A DNA stretch of 64,000 nt from Sarcina ventriculi (GCF_900456775.1 NZ_UAUL01000008.1:248001-312000), one strand, 5' to 3'; counted from the stretch's first letter, positions 53,602-63,478 are shown. A program made the numbers and translations. The notes: a model not told the origin generated them from the letters alone.

Positions 53602-55692
53602 ATGGACAAATTAGGTGAAATATACGGATCAAACGTATTTAATGATAAGATTATGAGGGAAAGACTGCCAAAAGCTACTTATAAAGCTTTAAAAAATACA
53701 ATAAATGAAAGAACACCATTAGATTCGGCGGTTGCTAACGTTGTTGCAAATGCTATGAAGGATTGGGCAATAGAAAAAGGTGCTACTCATTTTACTCATT
53801 GGTTTCAACCATTAACTGGAATAACAGCAGAAAAGCATGATGCTTTTATAAGCCCAACAGATGATGGTGGAGTTATCCTTGAGTTTTCAGGAAAAGAACT
53901 TATAAAGGGAGAACCAGACGCATCTTCTTTCCCATCAGGAGGGTTAAGAGCTACTTTTGAAGCAAGAGGTTATACAGCGTGGGATTGTACTTCACCTGCT
54001 TTTATAAAAGATAAAACTTTATGTATTCCAACAGCTTTTTGCTCATATAATGGTGAAGCATTAGATAAAAAAACACCACTTCTTCGCTCAATGGAAAGTA
54101 TATCTAATGAAGCTATGAGAGTTTTAAGAGCACTTGGTAATACAACAGCTAGAAAAGTAATAACAACAGTAGGTGGAGAACAAGAATATTTTATAGTTGA
54201 TAAAAAACTGTATGATAAACGTAAGGATCTTATATTAACAGGAAGAACATTATTTGGTGCAATGGCTCCAAAGGGACAAGAAATGGATGATCATTATTTT
54301 GGAACTATAAAAGAAAGAATAGCAAAGTATATGGCAGAAGTTGATTTAGAACTTTGGAAGCTTGGAGTATCAGCTAAAACTGAGCACAATGAAGTAGCTC
54401 CTGGACAACATGAATTAGCCCCTATATTTGCTACAACTAATATAGCTACAGATCATAATCAATTAGTTATGGAAATAATGAAAAAAGTAGCCTTAAGACA
54501 TGATTTAGTTTGCCTTTTACATGAAAAACCTTTTGCTGGTGTAAATGGATCTGGAAAACACAACAACTGGTCTATGGCAACTGATGATGGACAAAATCTT
54601 TTAGAGCCTGGAAAAGAACCAGAGAAGAATAAGCAATTTTTATTATTTTTAAGTGCTGTTATAGAAGCGGTTGATGAGTATCCAGAACTTTTAAGAGAAT
54701 CAGCTGCAAATCCAGGAAATGATCATAGATTAGGTGCAAATGAAGCTCCACCTGCTATAATTTCTATGTTCTTAGGTGAGCAATTAACTGAAATATTAAA
54801 ACAAATAGAAATTGGAGGAAAAGATAAGGTTAAAGGCATAACTAATATGTCAATAGGTGTATCTACACTTCCTATACTATTTAAAGATGCGACAGATAGA
54901 AATAGAACATCACCATTTGCTTTCACAGGAAATAAATTTGAGTTTAGAATGCCACCTTCATCAGGCTCAATTGCAGGACCAAATTTTATTATAAATACAA
55001 TGGTTGCAGATGTATTAAGAAATTATGCAGATAGATTAGAAAAGGCTGAAAATGTAGATGAAGAAGTAAATACTATAATAGCTGATGTTGTTAAAAACCA
55101 TGGAAAAATAATATTCAATGGAAATGGATATTCAGATGCTTGGGTTGAAGAGGCAAAAAGACGTGGTCTTCCTAATATTAAAACAACAGTAGAAGCTATA
55201 GAAGCATTAAATGCAGAAAAAAATAAAGCTCTCATGGAAAGACATCATGTTTTAAGTAGAGAAGAAATGGAAGCTCGTTATGAAATTTCTTTGGAAAACT
55301 ATAGTAAAACTATAAATATAGAAGCATTAACTGCTATGGAAATAGTTAAAAAACAAATATTGCCTGCTAGTATTAAGTTCTCAACAAAAATAGCTGAATC
55401 TATAAATGCTATAAATGCTACTGAGCTTGGAATAGACATTTCCGCTCAAGGAAATCTATTAAAAGAAGTATCAAATTTGATATCTACTATAGATGCTAAG
55501 GTTAAAATTCTTGAAGAGTCAGTTATAAAGGCAGAAAAAATGGATGATTCATATAATCAAGCACATAGTTATAGGTTTGATGTATTTGAGAATATGAATT
55601 CTTTAAGAGAAGATGTAGATAGTTTAGAGATGATTGTAGATGAAGATATATGGCCTTTACCAAGTTATACAGAACTATTGTTTAATATTTAA
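53602..55692 (+). CDS. glnN: Glutamine synthetase type III (GlnN)
   Basis: 696 aa from ATG 53602, 8 nt after AGGAGG; ATG 53596 is too close to it. The size, roughly 250 residues more than GSI, and the FPSGGLRATFEARGYTAWD signature mark GSIII. Catalytic-domain segments with EHNEVAPGQHELAP, FAGVNGSGKHNNWS and NPGNDHRLGANEAPPA are intact. It assimilates ammonium. Regulation is likely by transcription antitermination through the leader just upstream. Confidence 0.97.
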   Translation: MDKLGEIYGSNVFNDKIMRERLPKATYKALKNTINERTPLDSAVANVVANAMKDWAIEKGATHFTHWFQPLTGITAEKHDAFISPTDDGGVILEFSGKELIKGEPDASSFPSGGLRATFEARGYTAWDCTSPAFIKDKTLCIPTAFCSYNGEALDKKTPLLRSMESISNEAMRVLRALGNTTARKVITTVGGEQEYFIVDKKLYDKRKDLILTGRTLFGAMAPKGQEMDDHYFGTIKERIAKYMAEVDLELWKLGVSAKTEHNEVAPGQHELAPIFATTNIATDHNQLVMEIMKKVALRHDLVCLLHEKPFAGVNGSGKHNNWSMATDDGQNLLEPGKEPEKNKQFLLFLSAVIEAVDEYPELLRESAANPGNDHRLGANEAPPAIISMFLGEQLTEILKQIEIGGKDKVKGITNMSIGVSTLPILFKDATDRNRTSPFAFTGNKFEFRMPPSSGSIAGPNFIINTMVADVLRNYADRLEKAENVDEEVNTIIADVVKNHGKIIFNGNGYSDAWVEEAKRRGLPNIKTTVEAIEALNAEKNKALMERHHVLSREEMEARYEISLENYSKTINIEALTAMEIVKKQILPASIKFSTKIAESINAINATELGIDISAQGNLLKEVSNLISTIDAKVKILEESVIKAEKMDDSYNQAHSYRFDVFENMNSLREDVDSLEMIVDEDIWPLPSYTELLFNI

Positions 55693-55710
55693 AAAATAAT
55701 TAAGATTTTA

Positions 55711-55747
55711 AGAAGTGTTTACATTGATTTGTAAGCACTTCTATTTT
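55711..55747 (+). terminator. Terminator after glnN
   Basis: AGAAGTGTTTAC (55711-55722) pairs with GTAAGCACTTCT (55731-55742) with one G-U, then ATTTT. Confidence 0.8.
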
Positions 55748-55799
55748 ATAATGTTAATAATTTATTAAAAATTAAAGATATAGTATGTAGGAGGATGAA

Positions 55800-56534
55800 A
55801 TGGGAAAGATTGCGGCTTTTTTTGATATAGATGGGACGATTTATAGAGAAGGTCTTATTACAGAAGTGTTTAAAAAAATTATAAAATATGAATTAGTAGA
55901 TGAAGAAAAGTGGCAAAATGATGTAAGACCAGCTTACTTAAAATGGGATAGAAGACAAGGATTATATGATACATATTTATTGAAGATGGTTGACATATAT
56001 ATGGATGCTATACGTGGGTTAGATCAATATCATATAAATTATATAGCTAAAAAAGTTATAGAGCAAAAAGGAGATAGAGTTTATACATTCTCAAGAGATA
56101 GAATAAAGTGGCATAAGGAACAAGGTCATATAGTTATAGCTATTTCTGGATCACCTGAAGAACTTGTTAGAGAAATGTCTAAAAAGTATAACATGGATGA
56201 CTATAGGGGGACAATATATAAATTAGATAATAATAATAAGTATAATGGTGAAATACTTCCTATGTGGGATGGAGAAAGCAAACAAAAAGCTATAGAAGAG
56301 TTAAAAAATATATATGATATTGATTTAGACAAAAGTTATGCATATGGTGATACATCAGGAGATTATACTATGTTTAAAGCGGTAGGAAATCCTTTTGCAA
56401 TGAATCCAACCAAAGAACTTATAACTAAAATATTAAGTGATGAAAAAATTATGGATAAAATAAGAGTAATCGTTGAAAGAAAAGATGTGACATATAATTT
56501 AGATAAACATTCATTAAATATTTATATGGATTAA
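55800..56534 (+). CDS. HAD-superfamily IB hydrolase (SerB-like)
   Basis: 244 aa. Motif I FFDIDGT (nucleophile Asp9, acid/base Asp11), motif II ISGSPEEL, and motif IV YGDTSGDYTMF are intact. The subclass IB cap, with WQNDVRPAYLKWDRRQG, groups with SerB/PSPase-like phosphatases, but substrate is open. GGAGGATGAA precedes the ATG. Single-gene unit between two terminators. Confidence 0.9.
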   Translation: MGKIAAFFDIDGTIYREGLITEVFKKIIKYELVDEEKWQNDVRPAYLKWDRRQGLYDTYLLKMVDIYMDAIRGLDQYHINYIAKKVIEQKGDRVYTFSRDRIKWHKEQGHIVIAISGSPEELVREMSKKYNMDDYRGTIYKLDNNNKYNGEILPMWDGESKQKAIEELKNIYDIDLDKSYAYGDTSGDYTMFKAVGNPFAMNPTKELITKILSDEKIMDKIRVIVERKDVTYNLDKHSLNIYMD

Positions 56535-56583
56535 AAAAATAGCTATAGAAAAATTTATTTTAAATTTTTCTATAGCTATTTTT
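56535..56583. terminator. Perfect 23-bp bidirectional terminator
   Basis: 56535-56557 pairs base for base with 56561-56583 around a three-T loop, with A/T tracts at both ends. The stop codon of the minus-strand antiporter gene lies at its right edge (56582-56584), and the HAD stop touches the left. Confidence 0.9.
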
Positions 56584-57772
56584 ATGCAATTTTTATATTT
56601 TCTTTATGAAATACTAATTTTAAAAGAATAGGGGAGATTATCGTTGTTATAACAACCATAATTACTACAGGACCAAAAAATATAGAACTCATAAGTCCAA
56701 GAGCATTGCCTTTATTAGCCATGATTAAAGCAACCTCTCCTCTAGAAACCATACCAGTTCCTATTTGTAAAGCTTCTGAATTTGTATATTTGCAAAGTTT
56801 AGCACCAAGTCCACAACCTATTATTTTAGAAATTACTGCAATTATTATAAGTAATATTGAAAAAATAATTATTTCTTTAGACATTTTAGGAATTTCCACT
56901 TTGATTCCTATACTTGCGAAAAAGATAGGAGATAAAAGCATGTATGAACTGGTTTCAAATCTAGATAAAATATAGTGTTTGCGTTCAGTTCCAGATAATA
57001 TAAGACCAGCTATGAAAGCTCCTGTAATGTCTGCTACTCCAAAAAATTCTTCAGCTGCATATGATAATAACAGGCAAAAGACAAAGGAAAATATAACAAA
57101 GCGTCTTAAGTCAGTATTATGAGTTTTCATTTCTTTATTCATAAGCCTAAAGACAACAATTCCAACCATAATAGCTAATATAAAGAATAATAATATTTTG
57201 CCTATAACAATCCAAATATTTGTTGATGTATCGGAAGAAGCACAGCTTGAAATAATGGTTAGGGCTATGATACCTAAAATATCATCTATTATTGCTGCTC
57301 CTAAAATTGCATTACCGGCATTTGAATTTAATTTGCCAAGTTCTCTTAAAGTTTCAACTGTGATACTAACAGAGGTTGCAGTTAATATTACCCCTATAAA
57401 CATATGTTGTAAGAATAAACTGGAATCTAAAGAATTATTAGTGTTAAAAAAATTAGCAAGGATAAATCCTAAAATGAGAGGAACTATCATTCCTAAAATA
57501 GCAATTACAACTGAAGCTACGCCACTTTTTTTTAATTCTTTAATATCGGTTTCTAATCCAGCAGTAAACATTAAAACTATAACTCCAAGTTCTGCAAGTT
57601 GTTGTATAAAATCAGTTTCATGCAATATATTTAAAACTGCTGGGCCAAGAACAAGACCAGCTAAAAGAGCACCAACTACTTGAGGGAGTTTAAATCGCTT
57701 AGTAACAAGTCCTAATGCTTTAGTACTAAGCAAAATAACTGCAATATCGAATAAAAATTTATAAGATAACAT
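56582..57772 (-). CDS. Cation:proton antiporter, CPA2 family (NapA/KefB-like)
   Basis: 396 aa with about 12 membrane helices and no TrkA-N domain. The ion-binding pair is Asp-Asp in GAAIIDDILGII, which among CPA2 members goes with electrogenic Na+/H+ exchange rather than the Asn-Asp type. The first helix has FKLPQVVGALLAGLVLGP, and MVSRGEVALIMANKG is another conserved segment. AGGAGGATTT precedes the ATG. Single gene, role in sodium and pH homeostasis inferred. Confidence 0.9.
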   Translation of the reverse strand: MLSYKFLFDIAVILLSTKALGLVTKRFKLPQVVGALLAGLVLGPAVLNILHETDFIQQLAELGVIVLMFTAGLETDIKELKKSGVASVVIAILGMIVPLILGFILANFFNTNNSLDSSLFLQHMFIGVILTATSVSITVETLRELGKLNSNAGNAILGAAIIDDILGIIALTIISSCASSDTSTNIWIVIGKILLFFILAIMVGIVVFRLMNKEMKTHNTDLRRFVIFSFVFCLLLSYAAEEFFGVADITGAFIAGLILSGTERKHYILSRFETSSYMLLSPIFFASIGIKVEIPKMSKEIIIFSILLIIIAVISKIIGCGLGAKLCKYTNSEALQIGTGMVSRGEVALIMANKGNALGLMSSIFFGPVVIMVVITTIISPILLKLVFHKENIKIA

Positions 57773-57902
57773 AAATCCTCCTAAAAATATATAATTTAGA
57801 AAATAATGTAATTAATAATAATTAATATTATATCAAAAATTAAAATATTATCAAATCAAAATATAAATATTTGAGATAATTTGTTTAATAAAAGATACTA
57901 AA

Positions 57903-57933
57903 AAATACACCTTAAAATATATAAGGTGTATTT
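57903..57933. terminator. Terminator downstream of the AI-2E gene
   Basis: AAATACACCTTA (57903-57914) pairs with TAAGGTGTATTT (57922-57933). Read on the minus strand it is followed by a U-tract and ends the AI-2E transcript. Confidence 0.85.
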
Positions 57934-57939
57934 GTTTTA

Positions 57940-59070
57940 TTACATTAAATTTTTATCTTTCAATCTAGAATTAACTATTTTAGAGAGTATTGTGTAAAAT
58001 ATTCCAAACAAAGGTATTCCAATAATCATTCCTAAAATTCCAAAAAGGTCAGCACCGATTAACATGGAAATTATTATCCAAATTCCACTAATTCCTAAAG
58101 AACCGCCTACAACTTTAGGATAAATAACATTTCCTTCTATTTGTTGTATTACTATTATAAGAATTATAAAATAAAATGCTGTAGCTGGACTTACAGTAAG
58201 TAAAATAAATATTGCAGGAACTATGCCGATAAATGCTCCAAAAATAGGTATAAGTGCTGTTACGCTTATTATAATACTTATAAGTATTGCGTAAGGCATA
58301 GAAAAAACAGTCATGCCTACAAAACACATAACTCCAATTATAATAGCTTCTATAAATTGACCTGTTATAAAAGCTGAAAACATTTTATCAGAGATATGAA
58401 TAACTTGTAATATTTTATTAGCATATTTTAATGGTATAAAAGCATAAATTAATTTTTTGCATTGATGAAGAAGCTTTTCTTTACTGGCTAGCATATAAAT
58501 TGATAAAATAAACGCCATGAAAAAATTAATTATTGTTGTGGTTATGCCTATTGTTAAATTAACGATATTAGTAATTGCACTACCTGTTATACTAGTTATG
58601 GCAGTTAAAGTTTCATTCCAAATATTTGCAAAAGATGGCCATATTTTATTAAATAAATCAGTTGAATGCAATGAACCAGATAATGATTTTTCAATAGATG
58701 TTATGGAAGATGGAAGAATATTTATAAGTGTTGATATACTATGAGATAGTTGTGGTACAACGAAAAAAAACAAGGTTAATATTATTCCAAATACCATAAC
58801 CAATGTAATTAATATAGCAAGTGGTCTTTTTAAATTTCTGATGAATATTCTTTTGTTATTATCCAAAGATTTTAATACTTTCTTTTCAAAAAAGCTCATA
58901 GGAATATTGAGAATAAATGCTAGTGCTATACCTATCAATATCGGACTTAGTATAGAAAATATGTAAGTAAAGACAGTATATATATTTGAAATATTTAGCA
59001 ATATATAAGCTAAAACAACAACATAGGTTGCTAATAAAAAATAATGTTTAATTTTAGGATTTTCTTTCAA
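57940..59070 (-). CDS. AI-2E family transporter
   Basis: 376 aa from TTG at 59070, with AAAGGAG 8 nt upstream. About eight membrane helices, a large loop after the third, and a conserved IPIFGAFIGIVPA / QQIEGNVIYPKVVGGSLGIS region near the C-terminus identify the AI-2E (formerly UPF0118) family. Members export autoinducer-2 or act as Na+/H+ antiporters; the substrate here is unknown. It is in the same direction as, but apart from, the chromate transporter pair. Confidence 0.92.
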   Translation of the reverse strand: MKENPKIKHYFLLATYVVVLAYILLNISNIYTVFTYIFSILSPILIGIALAFILNIPMSFFEKKVLKSLDNNKRIFIRNLKRPLAILITLVMVFGIILTLFFFVVPQLSHSISTLINILPSSITSIEKSLSGSLHSTDLFNKIWPSFANIWNETLTAITSITGSAITNIVNLTIGITTTIINFFMAFILSIYMLASKEKLLHQCKKLIYAFIPLKYANKILQVIHISDKMFSAFITGQFIEAIIIGVMCFVGMTVFSMPYAILISIIISVTALIPIFGAFIGIVPAIFILLTVSPATAFYFIILIIVIQQIEGNVIYPKVVGGSLGISGIWIIISMLIGADLFGILGMIIGIPLFGIFYTILSKIVNSRLKDKNLM

Positions 59071-59115
59071 AGTTTTAACTCCTTTTACTATAAAGTTATA
59101 AATTATGCAAATAAA

Positions 59116-59163
59116 ACTATACTTACAAATTAATTTTATACTGAATTACTTTATAAGTATAGT
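59116..59163. repeat. Inverted repeat between chrA pair and AI-2E gene
   Basis: ACTATACTTA (59116-59125) and TAAGTATAGT (59154-59163), 10-bp perfect repeat with a 28-nt spacer. It may end the chromate transporter transcript, though the T-tract is poor. Confidence 0.45.
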
Positions 59164-59180
59164 ATTAGTTTTACAATTAA

Positions 59181-59714
59181 CTATATTTTTAAAATAAAAC
59201 CAATAATTGCACCTAAAAAAATATATATAATTGGATGTTTTTTATATTTTTTAATAAGAATAAATAGTATAAAAAAAACTATCAAAGATTTTATTTTTAA
59301 ATATCCATCAGAAAGAAATGAATCCTTCATTAAAGCTATACAAGGAATTAAAATTAGAGATATTACCGCAGGTTTAATTCCATAAAATATTGATTTTATA
59401 TAAAAATTTTCATTGAATTTTTTTAAAAACTTAGAGATTAAGATAATTATAATAAAAGCAGGAAGTACAAGAGAGAGAGAGGCAATTATTGCTCCTAAAA
59501 TTCCATATACTTTAAAACCACAATAGGTTGCCATATTTATTCCAATAGGACCTGGAGTTGATTCAGATACAGCTATCATATTTGAAATTGTTGTTGAATC
59601 AATCCAATGGTATTTATCTGCAAGTGAATATAAAAAAGGTAGAGTAGCTAGTCCACCTCCGATTGAAAAGAGACCTATTTTAAAAAATTCTATAAACAAT
59701 AAAAAAAGTATCAT
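59181..59714 (-). CDS. Chromate transporter family protein, second subunit
   Basis: 177 aa, one half-size ChrA domain: FFKIGLFSIGGGLATLPFL and AVSESTPGPIGINMATYCGFKVYG are the CHR signature (GGxxxxP and TPGP-IxxA). About five membrane helices. The ATG overlaps the upstream half-gene's stop by 4 nt (ATGA). Short CHR proteins occur in pairs with opposite membrane orientation and together resist chromate or carry sulfate-like anions; natural substrate unknown. Confidence 0.9.
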   Translation of the reverse strand: MILFLLFIEFFKIGLFSIGGGLATLPFLYSLADKYHWIDSTTISNMIAVSESTPGPIGINMATYCGFKVYGILGAIIASLSLVLPAFIIIILISKFLKKFNENFYIKSIFYGIKPAVISLILIPCIALMKDSFLSDGYLKIKSLIVFFILFILIKKYKKHPIIYIFLGAIIGFILKI

Positions 59715-60241
59715 TTTTTTTCTCCTATAAGCTTAATTACTAATCCTAATAATGCAGCTATTATAACTCCAATTGTTGGAGATAAATTAAATAGCAATGA
59801 TAAAATAATAATAACCAAAAATATACAAAAAGATATTATGTCCTTTATACTGCTTTTCCATATGTTTATAATTGCATTTAAAACGAGTGCAAGTACAACT
59901 AATTGAATACCGTTAAATATATGAATAATTGCAGGATTTTCAGTTATATTGTCCAAAATTGAAGCTATAATGGTAATTATAACAAGAGATGGAGTAATGA
60001 GACCTAGAGTAGAAAAGATAGCACCTAAAACACCATAAAGTTTATATCCTATGAATGTAGAGACATTTACAGCAATAATTCCAGGGGTACATTGCCCTAT
60101 GGCATAATAATCTAAAATCTCATCATTAGTCGCCCAGTTATTTTTTTCAACAATTTCCCTCTCTAGCATAGGAAGCATAGCATACCCTCCACCAAAGGTG
60201 CATATTCCTATTTTAAAAAATGTGCAGAAAAGTTTAATCAT
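59711..60241 (-). CDS. Chromate transporter family protein, first subunit
   Basis: 176 aa, half-size ChrA domain with FKIGICTFGGGYAMLPML and IGQCTPGIIAVNVSTFIGYKLYG. GGAGGTAAT precedes the ATG. First gene of the two-gene unit, with a promoter at 60285-60313 on the minus strand. The two subunits share about a quarter to a third of residues by eye, consistent with an old tandem duplication. Confidence 0.9.
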   Translation of the reverse strand: MIKLFCTFFKIGICTFGGGYAMLPMLEREIVEKNNWATNDEILDYYAIGQCTPGIIAVNVSTFIGYKLYGVLGAIFSTLGLITPSLVIITIIASILDNITENPAIIHIFNGIQLVVLALVLNAIINIWKSSIKDIISFCIFLVIIILSLLFNLSPTIGVIIAALLGLVIKLIGEKK

Positions 60242-60284
60242 ATTACCTCCATTACAAAATAAAGAAAAAATAAATTATATTACT

Positions 60285-60313
60285 ATAATAGTATAATTCT
60301 TTTTTTGTTTCAA
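60285..60313 (-). promoter_or_regulatory. Promoter of the chromate transporter pair
   Basis: On the minus strand TTGAAA (60313-60308), 17-bp spacer, TATTAT (60290-60285). It lies immediately downstream of a minus-strand terminator. Confidence 0.65.
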
Positions 60314-60314
60314 T

Positions 60315-60357
60315 AAAAAAAGAATCTAAGTAACGGGGGAGTATTAACTTAGATTCT
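60315..60357 (-). terminator. Orphan minus-strand terminator with C-rich loop
   Basis: On the minus strand AGAATCTAAGT (60357-60347) pairs with ACTTAGATTCT (60331-60321), followed by a run of seven U. The 15-nt loop contains CTCCCCC. No annotated gene lies upstream on this strand within the gap, so it may end a small RNA. Confidence 0.7.
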
Positions 60358-60500
60358 ATTAGAATTAAAAATATTATATATTATATAGTATTTTTAAATA
60401 ATAAAAATGTTCATATAAAAAAATAATATAAATATTTAAAAATAAATAAAAAAATGATAAAATATGTTATTATAATAAATAATAACAAAATATAGGAGAA

Positions 60501-62525
60501 ATGCTATTAATTATGAACTTAGAGAAAAATAAAAAAACGTATGACGAGAAAACTAAAAATCTAATTAAGTACATGTTTGTATTTACAATTATAATTTTAG
60601 TAACCTTATATATTTGCGGAAAATATATAGTAGTTTTAAATGGAATACAGGAGTTTAAGTTTTCTAGGTATATAGACGGGGCTAATTGCATATTAGCTTT
60701 AATATCCGTTCCTTGTTGTTTTTTATATTATAGAATATATAAAAATGAAGAATTTTTTATATTAATTTTAAGTTATGTTAGTATATTTATAGAATATATA
60801 TTTATTAATTTATATTTTAAAGCAGATAATTTTTTGTTTTATAGTATGGCAGCACCTTTTCTATTTAGGTGTCTATGTTTATTTTTAGCTATGAAAAACA
60901 AGAGTAAATTAAGCAAAATCATAGTAAAAGGAAGGTATATATCAATAATTGTAGCTTTATTAGTTAATGTAATAGGTCTTTATTGTGAATTTTGCTTAAG
61001 AAGTATGTTAGGTATTTCTTTTATTAGCAAATACTTTCCGATGTTTAATGCTATAATAATAATATTTTATTTTGTTTTACTTACGCTTTTATTTAGAAGA
61101 TGTATGGCTAAAAATGAATTTATCTATATGGTATTTATAATAAGTATAAGTATTTTTACATTAAGAAGATTGTTTTTTCAATATAATTACAGTATTTTAT
61201 TTATAAAAAGTATGTATTATAATAAAATTTTATCTTTTTTAGGTTTTTTGGTTTTATTAGTTGGGCTTTATGTGGAAGTATTAAGGAGAATTGAAATAAC
61301 AGAGAAATTAGATACGGAAGTTAAAAAGAATAAAAGAATGATAGAAAGTATTACTGAAAATATAGAAGATCTTATTTTTGTAACTGATTCTAAGGGGAAA
61401 ATAATTTATGTAAGTAGATCAGTTATAGAGAAATTAGGATTTAGGAAAGAAGAGATAATAGGAATAAATTACAAAACTATAATAAAAGATGAATTTATAG
61501 AGGTTAAAGAAATTATAGATAAAAGTAGTGGAGAAAATATTGAATTTAGTAATTATCAATGGAAATGCAAGAGTGGACAAGTATTAAAAACAGAGGCTAT
61601 AATGACAAGTATATTAGATGAAAGTAACAACATTTTAGGAAAAGTTATAGTGGCTAGAGATGATAATCTTATGAAAAAAATAGATAAAATTAATAGGAAA
61701 TACAATGCAATAATAGAAACTGAAAATTTACGAAATCAATTTTTTGCTAATATATCTCATGAATTTAAAACACCTATAAACATAGTGTATTCTTGTGTTC
61801 AATTACTAGATATAAAGAGAGGGGAAGGTGCATCAGCTTTATTAGAGTCTTATGGAAAATATAGAAAAAATATAAAACAAAATTGTCATAGGATGTTAAG
61901 ATTAATCAATAATTTAGTAGATATTACCAAGATAGATTCAGGATATATGAATTTAGAATTTTCTAATTACAATATAGTAGAATTAGTTGAAAATATAGTA
62001 TTATCTGTTGTTCCATGCGTGGATAATAATAATATAAATATAATATTTGACACATATATAGAAGAACTTGAGATAAAATGTGATGCTGATAGTATAGAAA
62101 GAATAATTCTAAATCTTTTATCAAATGCTATAAAATTTACAGAAAATAATGGTAATATATTAGTTGAAATGGATAGCGATGATAAATGGGTAACTATAAA
62201 GGTTAGAGATAATGGTATTGGAATACCAGATAAATTTAAAGATTTAGTTTTTGATAGATTTGTACAAGGGGATAAATCATTAAATAGAAAAAAAGAAGGT
62301 AGTGGGATAGGTCTTGCTCTTGTTAAATCATTAATAGAATTCCATAGTGGGAGTATAGAAATAAATAAAGAATACAAGGATGGAACAGAATTTATATTAA
62401 AATTACCTAATATTAAAATTGAAGAAAAAGATTTAAAAATAAATAATGATATAGATGTTGATGATAAAAAAATAATTGAAAAAATAAATATTGAATTTTC
62501 GGATATATATGAGCTTAGAAATTAA
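60501..62525 (+). CDS. Membrane sensor histidine kinase with PAS domain (orphan)
   Basis: 674 aa. About eight membrane helices in the first 275 residues form a sensor domain I do not recognise. Then PAS (ENIEDLIFVTDSKGKIIYVSRS, about 285-385), HisKA with ANISHEFKTPINIV (His420), and HATPase_c with NLLSNAIKFTENNG, DNGIGIPDKF and GSGIGLALVKS. No response regulator is adjacent. The start is unclear: ATG 60501 is only 2 nt after AGGAG, ATG 60513 is 14 nt away. Signal unknown. Confidence 0.9.
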   Translation: MLLIMNLEKNKKTYDEKTKNLIKYMFVFTIIILVTLYICGKYIVVLNGIQEFKFSRYIDGANCILALISVPCCFLYYRIYKNEEFFILILSYVSIFIEYIFINLYFKADNFLFYSMAAPFLFRCLCLFLAMKNKSKLSKIIVKGRYISIIVALLVNVIGLYCEFCLRSMLGISFISKYFPMFNAIIIIFYFVLLTLLFRRCMAKNEFIYMVFIISISIFTLRRLFFQYNYSILFIKSMYYNKILSFLGFLVLLVGLYVEVLRRIEITEKLDTEVKKNKRMIESITENIEDLIFVTDSKGKIIYVSRSVIEKLGFRKEEIIGINYKTIIKDEFIEVKEIIDKSSGENIEFSNYQWKCKSGQVLKTEAIMTSILDESNNILGKVIVARDDNLMKKIDKINRKYNAIIETENLRNQFFANISHEFKTPINIVYSCVQLLDIKRGEGASALLESYGKYRKNIKQNCHRMLRLINNLVDITKIDSGYMNLEFSNYNIVELVENIVLSVVPCVDNNNINIIFDTYIEELEIKCDADSIERIILNLLSNAIKFTENNGNILVEMDSDDKWVTIKVRDNGIGIPDKFKDLVFDRFVQGDKSLNRKKEGSGIGLALVKSLIEFHSGSIEINKEYKDGTEFILKLPNIKIEEKDLKINNDIDVDDKKIIEKINIEFSDIYELRN

Positions 62526-62566
62526 AAATAAAGATACCTTATTTTTAGGTATCTTTATTTTTTTCT
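62524..62566 (+). terminator. Terminator after the histidine kinase gene
   Basis: A 16-bp stem, 62524-62539 with 62547-62562, centred on AAAGATACCT / AGGTATCTTT and flanked by A- and T-tracts. It probably works in both directions, since the next gene is convergent. Confidence 0.88.
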
Positions 62567-62603
62567 ATACAGTTGTATTTTTGATTATTTAAATTAAGGT
62601 GTA

Positions 62604-63251
62604 TTATTTCTTAGATGATTTTTTTGTATTTGTAGTTAGCTTATTAAAATTATTGGTGTAAATTTTATATTTGTTCTTTAGAACTTTATTTTTCACAACT
62701 GAAAAACCAAATTTTCCAATAGCATTTTGGGACATAGGAAAGTATTCTCCATGGCAATAACACATAAGGTTAGCTTTATCAAAATGGATTTTTCCAGATT
62801 TATCAATAATTGAATCGTCTATATGTGAAGATAGAACTTCAGATATAAAAAGGTCATGGGTACCAAGTTCTATTATTTGTTTAACCTTGCATTCAAGAGA
62901 TATTAAACATTCGTTTATGTAAGGTACATTTATATTGGAACTATTTTTCATAGTAAAATTCATTTCTTTTATTTTGTCTACATCTCTTCCTGATTTGACT
63001 CCGCAAAAGTCTGTTTCTTTTACTAGAGAATAGCTAGGAATGTTTAAAGTAAATTCTTTAGTTTCATTTATATATTCATAAGATAGGCGATTTTTTCTAA
63101 TAGATATAGATATCATAGGTGGATTTGTGCAAATGGTTCCGGTCCATGCAACGGTAAAGACATTACATAAACCACGAGCATTTTTAGAAGCTATTAATAC
63201 AACAGGAACTGGGTTTAACATAGCACTTCCTTTAAATGTAGTTTTACTCAT
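62604..63251 (-). CDS. Flavin reductase family protein (flavoredoxin-like)
   Basis: 215 aa from ATG 63251 with GAAAGGAAAG upstream; a TTG at 63269 lies before that site. FMN-binding split-barrel fold: NPVPVVLIASKNARGLCNVFTVAWTG, PPMISISIRKNRLSYEYI and LVKETDFCGVKSGRDVDK are characteristic of flavin reductase/flavoredoxin-like proteins of anaerobes. A basic C-terminal tail (last 25 residues) is an extra. Electron partner unknown. Confidence 0.88.
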   Translation of the reverse strand: MSKTTFKGSAMLNPVPVVLIASKNARGLCNVFTVAWTGTICTNPPMISISIRKNRLSYEYINETKEFTLNIPSYSLVKETDFCGVKSGRDVDKIKEMNFTMKNSSNINVPYINECLISLECKVKQIIELGTHDLFISEVLSSHIDDSIIDKSGKIHFDKANLMCYCHGEYFPMSQNAIGKFGFSVVKNKVLKNKYKIYTNNFNKLTTNTKKSSKK

Positions 63252-63478
63252 AAATAACTTTCCTTTCAATAATATATTATAAGTTTAAAGTATAGCATAA
63301 AAAGTAATAGATATAAATAACCTATAATAATAATTATAATATGAAAACATATTTTCATTTAAGAAAAGAATTAATTATGATAAAATTTATTGTAGTAATA
63401 AATAGAAATAATTAATTTATTTAAAAATGAGAATAATTTAAAGTATATTGATAAAATTGATTTTAGGGAGTGTGAAAT

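Noticed and set aside
57198-57683. 161-aa plus-strand frame opposite the antiporter
   Set aside because: It mirrors the antiporter's hydrophobic codons, has no ribosome-binding site and no recognisable domain.
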